DNA of 18,975 nt from DATARN01 sp036264135 (GTDB lineage Bacteria; Actinomycetota; Acidimicrobiia; Acidimicrobiales; Palsa-688), in contig DATARN010000163.1 in assembly GCA_036264135.1 (NCBI GenBank), positions 1-18,975 on the forward strand, read 5' to 3'. This document shows positions 8,054 to 14,781 of this stretch, in pieces (within the stretch, counting starts at the first letter, position 1; each line of letters starts with the position of its first letter). The position numbers and the translations under genes are program-made. The notes beneath the pieces were generated by a model that made no database searches, was not told where the DNA came from, and was given only the letters and a program-made list of their open reading frames with translations.

Positions 8054-8224
8054 GAGGTTTGTCGTGGTGGCGGAGGGCCCGCGGCGCCAGCAGCCGATTC
8101 TCAGACTCCCCAGCCGGTCGCTGGGTTGCTGATTTGGACCAATTACCGCCGTCGGGAGGTTACTCCGTGGCCGTCGAACCACGAGGGCATTAGGACCCGG
8201 GTCCGGGGGTACCCTCGACGTGGA

Positions 8225-8770
8225 ATGACCAGGACAGGCGCAGTGCGGGCGCTGGTTGCGGGTGTGGCGTTGACGGCCCTGGTTGGCTGCGGTGGGTCCA
8301 GTTCGGCCGGAGTGTCCACGACGACCTCGACCAGCTCTTCCACCTCCTCCACGTCGACCACGTTGACCACGTTGTTGGCCCCGACCACCGCGACGACGGC
8401 GCCCCGCACCACCACGACGCACCCCTCCACCGCCACGACCCGGGCGCTCACCGCCACCACGGTGAACCTCACCGTGAGCGACGACGGCCGAACCGTTCCC
8501 GTGGCCCGGGGCAGCACCATCGTGGTGGTTTTCGATCAGACCCGGTGGACCTTCCCGCCGCCCGCGGGGACGGCGCTGCAGCAACAGGGAGTGGTCACCA
8601 CCCCCGCCAGGTGCGTCCCGGGTGGGGTGTGCGGCACCACCACTGCGACCTACCGGGCGGTCGGGGACGGCACGGCGGTGATCACGGCGTCACGGACCGT
8701 ATGCGGCGAGGCCATCACCTGCAACGGCCAGAAGGTGTCCTTTTCGGTGAATGTCGTCGTGACCGGTTGA
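8225..8770 (+). CDS. Putative lipoprotein with Thr/Ser-rich linker and beta-rich C-terminal domain
   Basis: The 181-residue protein has an actinobacterial lipoprotein signal: a positive N-terminus (MTRTGAVR), a hydrophobic core, and lipobox LVGC with the acylated Cys at 22. A Ser/Thr-rich spacer (about 24-78) resembles a cell-wall-spanning linker. The C-terminal domain (about 79-181) has alternating hydrophobic strands and four Cys residues (130, 136, 160, 166) that could pair as disulfides. Its order of strands vaguely recalls chagasin-like (I42) or Ig-like beta sandwiches, but I cannot assign a family. The ATG at 8225 is 10 nt after a TACCCT box (8210-8215), a possible -10 giving a very short leader. 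It is divergent from the MBOAT gene across 171 bp that hold no other gene. Confidence 0.75.
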   Translation: MTRTGAVRALVAGVALTALVGCGGSSSAGVSTTTSTSSSTSSTSTTLTTLLAPTTATTAPRTTTTHPSTATTRALTATTVNLTVSDDGRTVPVARGSTIVVVFDQTRWTFPPPAGTALQQQGVVTTPARCVPGGVCGTTTATYRAVGDGTAVITASRTVCGEAITCNGQKVSFSVNVVVTG

Positions 8771-8800
8771 CCGACGCGACCGCCACTTCGGCGGCGTCGG

Positions 8801-8806
8801 TACAGT
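8801..8806 (+). promoter_or_regulatory. Candidate -10 box of the NfeD-like/flotillin pair
   Basis: TACAGT in the context GGTACAGTGGG would give a start near 8813 and a leader of about 46 nt before the GTG at 8859. The same GGTACAGT string precedes the gene at 18863. No good -35 at the normal spacing is seen; TTGACC at 8767-8772 is too far upstream. Confidence 0.33.
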
Positions 8807-8858
8807 GGGAATCACAGGGAGTGCGATTCGCCAAACGGCGAGCAAGGCAGGTTGTGAC

Positions 8859-9068
8859 GTGTCGGCTGAAGCCGGGAACGTAGTCGGGGTCATCGGGCGG
8901 GTGACGATTCCGATCCCGGCCAATGGTCCGGGTGAGGTCTTGCTCCCCGTCCGAGGGGGCACCGAGGCGTTCGCCGCTTGGGCCGACCAGCCAATCGCCA
9001 AGCACGAGCGGGTTCTCGTCGTTGAGGCCACCTCCGCTCGTTCGGTCATCGTCACTCCCTTTCCCTAG
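8859..9068 (+). CDS. Minimal NfeD-like OB-fold protein
   Basis: The 69-residue protein corresponds to the soluble C-terminal OB-fold domain of NfeD proteins. The chain VVGVIGRVTIPIPANGPGEV, then LLPVRGGTEAFAAWADQPI and KHERVLVVEATSARSVIVTP follows the strand pattern of that domain (Gly-containing first strand, central A-A-WADQPI turn, final VLVVE strand). It lacks the membrane helices found in most NfeD proteins. NfeD partners support flotillins, as YuaF does YuaG in Bacillus, and a flotillin gene follows after 32 bp. The GTG at 8859 has an AAGGCAGG-like site upstream; a GTG at 8805 would add 18 residues but falls in the -10 box. Confidence 0.72.
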   Translation: MSAEAGNVVGVIGRVTIPIPANGPGEVLLPVRGGTEAFAAWADQPIAKHERVLVVEATSARSVIVTPFP

Positions 9069-9100
9069 CCCGGGCCCGGGCCGACCCAAGGGGGTCCGTC

Positions 9101-10315
9101 ATGTTTTTCTGGCATGTTCCCGCACCGAACGAAGCCCTGCTGATCTCAGGGTCGAAGCGGCAGTCACAAGACACCCAGTTCCGGATCGTCACCGGCCACG
9201 GGACCTTCGTGCTGCCCATCAAGCAGAAGGCCCGCATCCTCTCCCTCGCCCTTCGCGAGTCCGAGATCGTCGAGGAGTGCATCACCAGCCAGGGCATCCG
9301 GTTGAACGTCCGCGCCGTGGCGGTGTTCAAGGTGGGCGACGATCCGGTGTCGATCGCCAACGCCGCCCGGCGTTTCCTGGCCGAGCAGAACCGGGTTGAG
9401 GAGTTGGTGGGACGCATCTTCGCCGGCCACCTCCGGTCCATCGTCGGCGGCCTGACCGTCGAGCAGATCATCCGTGAACGCGACCGGGTGGCCCAGGAGA
9501 TCAAGGACGGCAGCCACGCCGAGATGGAGAAGCTGGGCCTGGTGGTCGACGCCCTGCAGATCCAGGAGATCGAAGACGCCACCAACTACATCACCAACCT
9601 GGCCGCCCCCCACGCCGCCGCCGTGGCCAGCCAGGCCCGGATCGCCCAGGCCAAGGCCGACCAGGAGGCGGCGGAGCGCGAACAGGAAGCGATGGCCCTG
9701 AAGGCCCAGTACGAGCGGGACGTGGCCATCAAGACGGCCGGGTTCACCGCGGAAACCGAGCAGGCCAAGGCCCAGGCGGCGCAGTCAGGGCCGCTGGCCG
9801 CGGCCAAGGCGACGCAGGATGTCATCGCCGAGCAGACCCGGCTGGCCGAGCGCCAGGCGGAGTTGGCGGCCCAACGCCTCGAGGCCGAGGTTCGCCGCCC
9901 CGCCGACGCCGAGGCCTACCGCCAGCGCACGCTGGCCGAGGCCCAGCGCGACCAGGCCAAGTTTGCCGCCGACGGCGCCGCGTACACCGAGCGCATCACC
10001 GCCGAGGCAGAAGCCGAAGCGAACCATGCCCGGGCCGATTCGTTGCGCCAGGGCAACCAGGAGCTCATCGCCGCCATGCGGATCGTGGAGAACCTGCCGG
10101 CGCTGGTCCAGGCGGCCGCCCGAGGGCTGGCCGGCTCCAACCTGACGGTGCTCAATGGCACCGACGGCGTCAACGAGGTGCTGACCGGTTTGGTCGGGCA
10201 GGGCTTCTCGATCCTCGACGCCCTGAAGAAGGGCATCGGGCCGGCCTCCTCCGGGGTCGCGACCAACGGGTCGGCGCCGGCGCCGGCTTCCGCCAGCCCA
10301 GTCGGCGCGTCCTAG
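9101..10315 (+). CDS. Flotillin-like SPFH-domain protein
   Basis: The 404-residue protein is a scaffold of membrane microdomains. It begins MFFWHVPAPNEALLISG, the usual entry of the flotillin SPFH domain (about 8-165), with internal landmarks GTFVLPIKQKARILSLAL, the GIRLNVRAVAVFKVGD strands, LVGRIFAGHLRSIVGGLTVE and LGLVVDALQIQEI. A long Ala/Glu/Gln/Arg-rich coiled coil follows (about 170-335), then a short hydrophobic oligomerisation segment and a Pro/Ala tail. There is no N-terminal membrane helix, unlike Bacillus FloT, so attachment would depend on the hydrophobic first residues or on the partner. The ATG has a strong AAGGGGGT site at 9088-9095. A 14-bp GCCCGGGCCCGGGC palindrome lies just upstream at 9068-9081. 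It is downstream of the NfeD-like gene, probably as one operon. Confidence 0.9.
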   Translation: MFFWHVPAPNEALLISGSKRQSQDTQFRIVTGHGTFVLPIKQKARILSLALRESEIVEECITSQGIRLNVRAVAVFKVGDDPVSIANAARRFLAEQNRVEELVGRIFAGHLRSIVGGLTVEQIIRERDRVAQEIKDGSHAEMEKLGLVVDALQIQEIEDATNYITNLAAPHAAAVASQARIAQAKADQEAAEREQEAMALKAQYERDVAIKTAGFTAETEQAKAQAAQSGPLAAAKATQDVIAEQTRLAERQAELAAQRLEAEVRRPADAEAYRQRTLAEAQRDQAKFAADGAAYTERITAEAEAEANHARADSLRQGNQELIAAMRIVENLPALVQAAARGLAGSNLTVLNGTDGVNEVLTGLVGQGFSILDALKKGIGPASSGVATNGSAPAPASASPVGAS

Positions 10316-10364
10316 ACCGGTCGGGGCCGGCGGGGCCGGCGCCTCCGAGGTGGGGTCGACCCGA

Positions 10365-10411
10365 GCTCTTGATGAGTAGTGGGTCTCCAGGACCCACTAC
10401 TCATCAGGAGC
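10365..10411. terminator. Long hairpin between flotillin and SpoIIE-type genes (bidirectional terminator candidate)
   Basis: TGATGAGTAGTGGGTC (10370-10385), five loop bases TCCAG, then its exact complement (10391-10406) form a perfect 16-bp stem. Five more pairs, one of them G-U, extend it to 21 bp (10365-10411). It lies 49 nt after the flotillin stop and about 106 nt beyond the end of the convergent SpoIIE gene, so it could end both transcripts. Neither side has a T-tract; actinobacterial terminators often lack one. Confidence 0.65.
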
Positions 10412-10456
10412 GGACCGAAACGGAGGAGCGCCGGCGGGCTTGGTGGGCCGCCGGTT

Positions 10457-10490
10457 CGGTCGGCCAGGCCGCGCGGTCGGCCAGGCCGCG
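10457..10490. repeat. Two perfect 17-bp tandem repeats
   Basis: CGGTCGGCCAGGCCGCG is repeated head to tail (10457-10473 and 10474-10490) in the noncoding stretch beyond the end of the SpoIIE gene. Each unit contains an imperfect GGCC-centred dyad. No function is evident; it may be a slippage product. Confidence 0.75.
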
Positions 10491-10516
10491 CGGGCGGCCG
10501 GGTCAGTGGGCGCCGG

Positions 10517-12754
10517 TCAGCCGGAGTCGGAGTCGGCGCCGTCGCGGCCGACGCGGAGGACGAGGGCGGCCATGTCGTCGGCCAGTTCGCCGCCCACGTG
10601 GTCCATCACCGCATCCTGGAGCCGCTCGACGGTCGCTCGGGCGGTGCCGCCCGCTTGGGCGTCGGACAGCTGAGCACGTACGCCGGCGGCGTCGAACATG
10701 CGGCCCGCCTTGTCGCGGGCCTCGATGACGCCGTCGGTGTACAGCACGAGCCGGTCGCCCGGGCCAAGGGTGCGATGGACCACGACGACTTCGGGCTCGG
10801 TGAAGATTCCGAGCAGGGTCCCCCCGAGGACCACTTCCTCGACAGAGCCGTCAGCGCGGCGGATGAAGGGATACGGATGGCCGCCGCTCGCCAGGACGAC
10901 CTCGAGGCGATCCCCGTGCGATCGCACCGTGCCGAAGATGACGGTGCAGAACCGTTCGCCCTTGATCCCCTCGGCATTGGACGTCAACAGCGCATGGTTG
11001 AGGCGCTCCATGGTGGGGCCGACGTCGGCGTCGAGCAGCGTGAGGGCCCGCAGGGAATACCTCACCCGAGCCGTGAAGGCCGCCGCCTCCGGGCCGGTGC
11101 CGGCGACGTCGCCCACGGCGATGGCGTAGAAGTTGTCGTCGAGCTTCCACAGGTCGTAGAAGTCCCCACCGACGTCGACACCATCGCCCAGGGGGTGGTA
11201 AAACGCCGCCGCTTCGACGCCGGGGATGGCAAGGATGGTGGGCGGAAGCAGGCTTCGTTGCAGCCGGCGGCTGATGTCGATCCGGCTGTGCTGCAGTTGG
11301 GCGCGCTCCAAGGCCTGGGCGCTCTGGGCCGCCAGGGTAAGAACGAATCGACGTTCGTCCTCATCGAAAAGGCGAGGCTCATTGAAACTGAACCGCAGGG
11401 CGCCCAGCCGTCGCCCCTGCACTTCGAGAGGTACGGCGCACACCGACACCGTCGCCGGTTCCAACTCGACCAGTTCGGGGTAGCGCATGTCCCGCTCCAG
11501 GCGCGACTCGATCCAGACCGACTCACCGGTTCGCAGGACCACGGCCGCGGGGAGGTCGGCGTCGCGGGACTCCGATCGCAGCCTGGCCACCACCGCCTCG
11601 TCGTAGCCGACCGTGCGGGGCACGATGAGGCGGTCGGCATTGGAGGCGAGGACCAGTCCGCCCCCGGACGCCCCCAGGGCGGCGGCGCCCTGGTCGAGCA
11701 CGGCGTCGGCTACCGCCTCGGGGCTGTCGGCCCCGGCCAACGCGCTGGCGACCTCGAAGAGACGAGCGGACCGCTCGGCGATGCGTTGGGCCGCCGCCAC
11801 CCGGTCGATTTCCTGCAGCAATCGATCTTCGAAGGACTGGGGCGGCCGGGGCGTCTCGCCAGAAGCCAACGCGCGGACCTGCACGATCAGCTCCTCCACG
11901 TACCAACGGCGGAAAACCCGGTGCTGCGGTGGCGTTTCCAGAGTCAGGAGGCGAGCCGCCCGGCAATAGCCGTCGACCGTGTCGAGGGCGACGAGGTAGT
12001 CCTCCCCGGCATCGGCGGTCTGGGCGTCGAGCTCCAGTTCGAGCCGGGTGTGGGAGGCGCCACGCCGGGCGGCCGTCAGCGCCTGCCGCTTGATCGACTC
12101 CCGGGCCTCGGAGAAGCGGTAGGCCACGGTGTTGATCAACGACTGCAAATGCGGGGGCACGGTCGCGGTGATACCGGTCGATGCCCCAGTGGCAGCCAGG
12201 GCGAACTCCCTCACCACGTCGTCGACGTGGTACTTGGCGGCCAGCAGCAGGTCGGTCGGGACCTCGCCCAGCACCACGTGAAAACGCTTCCGGGTCGTGC
12301 CGGCGGGGCGGTCATTCCCTCCCGAGACCAGGTCGGCCGCGCTCGGCGCGGCGCCGTCCGGCAGCGGCTGGCCCACCTCGGCCCAGACGACCTTGCCGTC
12401 AAGCCTCGACTCGACGCCCCACCGGCGGGCCAGCTGCCCGACCAGGCGCAGTCCCCGCCCGGTCATGGCGTCCTGTGATCCCATCCCCACCACCGGAGCA
12501 GTCCGCGAGCGATCGGCCACCTCGATGCGGGCCCCACCCTCGACCCCCTCGACCTCGACCCCCGTGCACCCGGAGCCGTGAAGCACGGCGTTGGCCACCA
12601 GTTCGCTGGCGACCAGCTCGCCATCGTCAATGAGGTCGGACAGGCCCAAGGCGCGCAGGCGCTCACGGACCAGCGTCCGCGCCTGCCTAGTGTCCAGGAG
12701 ACTGAATGTGTCGGGCGCGACCATGTGCGCGCCGGCGTTGGTTGAGATGTCCAC
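10517..12754 (-). CDS. HATPase-GAF-SpoIIE (PP2C) serine phosphatase regulator
   Basis: The 745-residue cytoplasmic protein has three parts. An RsbW-like HATPase domain (about 15-130) carries the N-box ELVASELVANAVLHG (46-60), DRS at 81-83 and the ATP-lid GRGLRLV (99-105). A helical region (about 155-320) precedes a GAF domain (about 325-485). A SpoIIE phosphatase domain (about 510-735) has GGDFYDL (529-535), GDVAGTGPEAAAF (548-560), SGGHP (623-627), LYTDGVIEARD (671-681) and DDMAALVL (726-733), so the metal-binding Asp residues are present. Such proteins switch anti-sigma/anti-anti-sigma pairs: the phosphatase part would activate an anti-anti-sigma protein, and the GAF domain would sense a ligand. 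No partner genes are in the window. Its GTG start lacks a good Shine-Dalgarno; ATG at residue 11 is the alternative. Confidence 0.92.
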   Translation of the reverse strand: MDISTNAGAHMVAPDTFSLLDTRQARTLVRERLRALGLSDLIDDGELVASELVANAVLHGSGCTGVEVEGVEGGARIEVADRSRTAPVVGMGSQDAMTGRGLRLVGQLARRWGVESRLDGKVVWAEVGQPLPDGAAPSAADLVSGGNDRPAGTTRKRFHVVLGEVPTDLLLAAKYHVDDVVREFALAATGASTGITATVPPHLQSLINTVAYRFSEARESIKRQALTAARRGASHTRLELELDAQTADAGEDYLVALDTVDGYCRAARLLTLETPPQHRVFRRWYVEELIVQVRALASGETPRPPQSFEDRLLQEIDRVAAAQRIAERSARLFEVASALAGADSPEAVADAVLDQGAAALGASGGGLVLASNADRLIVPRTVGYDEAVVARLRSESRDADLPAAVVLRTGESVWIESRLERDMRYPELVELEPATVSVCAVPLEVQGRRLGALRFSFNEPRLFDEDERRFVLTLAAQSAQALERAQLQHSRIDISRRLQRSLLPPTILAIPGVEAAAFYHPLGDGVDVGGDFYDLWKLDDNFYAIAVGDVAGTGPEAAAFTARVRYSLRALTLLDADVGPTMERLNHALLTSNAEGIKGERFCTVIFGTVRSHGDRLEVVLASGGHPYPFIRRADGSVEEVVLGGTLLGIFTEPEVVVVHRTLGPGDRLVLYTDGVIEARDKAGRMFDAAGVRAQLSDAQAGGTARATVERLQDAVMDHVGGELADDMAALVLRVGRDGADSDSG

Positions 12755-12840
12755 TTCTTACCGCGATGTCGCCACTTGAAACCGTTGGTTGGCGCCGGCG
12801 GCCCGCCGGGTCATGCCTTTCGTTGTCGTGGCCCCACCCC

Positions 12841-12876
12841 GGCCGGCGGGGCCGGCGGGACCGGCAGGGCCGGCGG
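12841..12876. repeat. Four 9-bp tandem repeats (GGCCGGCGG type)
   Basis: Four consecutive 9-mers, GGCCGGCGG, GGCCGGCGG, GACCGGCAG and GGCCGGCGG, lie about 90 bp upstream of the SpoIIE-gene start. The GGCCGGC cores are self-complementary and could form alternative hairpins. Slippage in GC-rich DNA is the simplest origin. Confidence 0.7.
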
Positions 12877-12983
12877 GGTCAGCCGAGGTTGCGGCGCGAA
12901 AGGTGGCGGTGGACGGCATCTTGTCGCCACAAGGTGGGCTACAGCGGCTGCAAACCGTCACGGGCTGGCCCGGCCGAACGACG

Positions 12984-13027
12984 TTGTGGCGAGAAAGGGC
13001 GGCGCGGCCGCGCTCTTCTCGCCACAA
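12984..13027. terminator. 12-bp perfect inverted repeat after the rhodanese-CBS gene
   Basis: TTGTGGCGAGAA (12984-12995) and TTCTCGCCACAA (13016-13027) are exact complements around 20 nt that contain the palindrome GCGCGGCCGCGC. It starts 46 nt after the stop of the rhodanese-CBS gene, a fitting place for a terminator on the minus strand. The related near-palindrome CTTGTCGCCACAAG at 12920-12933 also allows a protein-binding role. Confidence 0.5.
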
Positions 13028-13072
13028 GCTTCCCTCGGGAACCTTCCCCTCGAGGTGGTCGGGCTAGGGCGG

Positions 13073-13957
13073 CTAACTCGACTCCTCGTCATCATCCATT
13101 TCCGTAAGGAACTGGTCCGCCTGCTCGGGGGTGCGCCCGGCGGCGATCAGCCGTTCCCGTAGCAGCGCCCGCAGCTCCTCCGGGGAAGGATCGCTGTCCC
13201 CAAAGCGCTCCCGGACGATCGACATTGTCTCTTCGAAGAGGGCGTCCATCTGGGCGTCTTCGGCGGCGTGATCATGCGGCGGCCCTTCGGCGGCGTGATC
13301 ATGGGGCGGCCCTGACGACAGGTCGGCGGTGACCACCTGGCCGATAAGGCGACCGTCGGAACTGGTAACGAGAACGCGTTCGGCTTCTGAGCTCACGAGC
13401 GACGATACCTCCACGCTGGGCCGCACCGTGCTGGGAACGACGGCCATGACGTCAAGGACCTGATCCTCGCCGGGGCCCGCCAAAGCCTCCGGGCTCAGCA
13501 AGCCCAGCACCAAGCCGGTCGCGTCAACGACGACTACCGCGTCTCGCGTGGCGCCCACCGTGGCGCGGACCTGGGCGACCGTTTCTTCGACTCGACAGGT
13601 CGCGGCGGCGGTGACGACTCCACCCGCGAATGGACCGCTTTGACCCTCTACCGGGAGGCCGTAGGCCATCCAATCTGACTTGCCGTCGACGTAGTCGTAC
13701 ACCTGGGTAAACCCGTACAGATCGAGCAGACACGCTGCTCGGGGACTCAGGTCTCAGGCGGTGTCGAAGCAGTACACCACGACCGGTCGCGACGAGTCGA
13801 GTTCGCCGGCCCGGGCCCGGCTGAGCTCCCAGGCGGGAATGTGGATCGCGCCGGGCAGATGCGCCTGGCGGTACTGGTTCTCCTCCAACACCTCCACGAC
13901 CTGGGCCCCCCCATCGAGCAGTTTGCGAGCCTGCTCCCGACCGATGCTTTGGAACAT
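13073..13957 (-). CDS. Rhodanese-CBS protein with in-frame UGA: candidate selenoprotein
   Basis: One frame from the ATG at 13957 (strong GGAGGT site, 4 nt away) gives 294 residues if the UGA at 13754-13756 (codon 68) is read through. Residues 1-100 form a rhodanese domain: FQSIGREQARKLLDGGAQVV, then AHLPGAIHIP, then VVVYCFDTA (59-67), UGA, DLSPRAACLLDLYGFTQVYD and GKSDWMAYGLPVEG. From memory, related actinobacterial proteins read YCxDxxCDLSPRAA, so UGA replaces the second Cys of a CX4C pair whose first member, Cys63, aligns with the rhodanese active-site Cys. A degenerate CBS pair (about 114-213), a His-rich repeat and an acidic helical tail follow. A hairpin just after the UGA fits a SECIS. 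If the UGA is a stop, a 67-residue truncated rhodanese is made and the rest could restart only at GTG 13702. Sulfur-transfer or redox activity is inferred. Confidence 0.72.
13259..13312 (-). repeat. Two 27-bp tandem repeats encoding (GPPHDHAAE)2
   Basis: The units 13259-13285 and 13286-13312 differ at one base. They encode two copies of GPPHDHAAE between the CBS region and the helical tail of the rhodanese-CBS protein. Each unit has two His and one Asp, a plausible weak metal-binding patch. Confidence 0.85.
13723..13741 (-). promoter_or_regulatory. Candidate bacterial SECIS hairpin
   Basis: Read on the minus strand, CGAGCAG (13741-13735), loop CGUGU (13734-13730) and CUGCUCG (13729-13723) make a perfect 7-bp stem with a 5-nt loop. 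The stem starts 12 nt after the UGA and the loop starts 19 nt after it. As I recall them, bacterial SECIS rules want a stem of at least 4 bp, an apical loop about 16-37 nt past the UGA, and a G in the first two loop positions; all are met. SelB recognition of this exact loop is unproven. Confidence 0.55.
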
Positions 13958-14100
13958 TCGTACCTCCGTGCCAACTTGCTTCGACTGCCTAACCTGGCGG
14001 GTCTACCCGCGTGCCCGTCGCGGGGCCGCACACTGACAACGTAGGCCGGATGTCGAGCGTCGGTCGTACAAGCTTCGCCACCTATTGCCGCGTCGGACGG

Positions 14101-14781
14101 TCATTCGCGGTACTCCTCGCGAACCGGCTGCACCTCTGCCGGGATGGCGTCCGCGGTGCATGAGTGCTCGTCAACGGTGAAGGACCCGCGGTAGCCAAAC
14201 AACGGGCCGAGCAACTTGTTCTCGACGCGCACGTCGATGCGGAAGCATCCGGCGGCCCCGTCCCACCATTCCCGGACATCGGCGACGCCCGAGAAGAGCA
14301 GCGGGAACCGGAACGCAATGACGCCTTCGTAGAAGCGCTGCTCGCCGCTACGGATGCACATCGCCCCTTCGTCGTCGACCCAGCAATCGAGGTCGACGGC
14401 GAGGTGCTGATGGGTGCCGAGGTAGTCGACGATCGTTTGGCGGCTCTTGCTGTAGATCATTGTGGCGTCGAAGGCGCGTGTCCGCGGGCGGAAGTGGAAC
14501 CGACGAGACCAGGTGACGGTCTCGCGCCCGGACCGGTCGATGTAGGCGTAGTTGGCGATGGTGAACTTGACGTTCTTGCCGCGGCTCGGAAAGAGGACGC
14601 GCCGCGTCGAGCCGAGCAGGAGAAATGGCAGCGTCCACCATGGTCCGCGCCACACCTCGTCCATGACGCCCGTGCCAATCTGACAGGTCTCATCTGCGGA
14701 CGAGAACCCGAAGCGCCACTGCATCTTCGGATGCAGCCGGGCGAAGTCGTCGCCGAGCGCCTCCCGGTAGATGGAGCTCAT
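14101..14781 (-). CDS. DUF4166 domain protein
   Basis: The 226-residue protein begins SSIYREALGDDFARLHPKMQ, the characteristic opening of DUF4166 proteins, followed by WRFGFSSADE. Further family-like stretches are GPWWTLPFLLLGSTRRVLFP (46-65), FTIANYAYIDRSGRETVTWSR and a C-terminal VENKLLGPLFGYRGSFTV. It has no signal peptide and a predominantly beta-strand pattern. The biochemical role of DUF4166 is not known to me; members occur beside or fused to SDR epimerase-like or DoxX-like proteins, which matches this locus. The ATG at 14781 overlaps the stop of the upstream DoxX-like frame as ATGA, so it is the third gene of the minus-strand arm headed by merR. Confidence 0.82.
   Translation of the reverse strand: MSSIYREALGDDFARLHPKMQWRFGFSSADETCQIGTGVMDEVWRGPWWTLPFLLLGSTRRVLFPSRGKNVKFTIANYAYIDRSGRETVTWSRRFHFRPRTRAFDATMIYSKSRQTIVDYLGTHQHLAVDLDCWVDDEGAMCIRSGEQRFYEGVIAFRFPLLFSGVADVREWWDGAAGCFRIDVRVENKLLGPLFGYRGSFTVDEHSCTADAIPAEVQPVREEYRE

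Larger units (their letters stand above)
12755..13072. other. 318-bp noncoding stretch with short repeats
   Basis: No credible gene is seen; a minus-strand open frame through it reads as Pro-Ala-Gly repeats caused by the tandem GC repeat. It separates the rhodanese-CBS stop from the SpoIIE-gene start, both on the minus strand. It holds a 9-bp tandem array (12841-12876), a 12-bp inverted repeat (12984-13027) and four copies of a TCGCCAC core: 12769-12776, 12923-12930 and 13018-13025 on the plus strand, and 12986-12993 inverted. The promoter of the SpoIIE gene is probably here, but I cannot place a convincing -10. Confidence 0.6.

Noticed and set aside
6590..8770. 726-codon plus-strand frame antisense to the MBOAT gene
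   Set aside because: It is a GC-bias shadow. Only its last 182 codons (from 8225) look like a protein, the lipoprotein; the rest is Arg/Gly/Ala-rich without family similarity.
10379..12478. 699-codon plus-strand frame antisense to the SpoIIE-type gene
   Set aside because: The opposite strand encodes a protein with complete HATPase, GAF and SpoIIE motifs; this frame has none and begins inside the terminator hairpin.
12758..13027. 89-residue minus-strand frame with PAGPAGPAGPAG, collagen-like
   Set aside because: The pattern comes from the 9-bp tandem GC repeat; it has no ribosome binding site and no similarity outside the repeat.
13741..14036. Reading the short rhodanese frame (13754-13957) as a complete 67-residue gene and 13073-13702 as an independent CBS gene
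   Set aside because: Both are in the same frame with no other stop between them, and the 18 codons between the UGA and the GTG at 13702 continue the rhodanese domain. A split gene would lack a ribosome binding site at 13702.
13958..14100. Possible attachment-site copy of the tRNA-Ala 3' end at the left edge of the MerR divergon
   Set aside because: No stretch resembling the tRNA 3' end was found there and no integrase gene is present.
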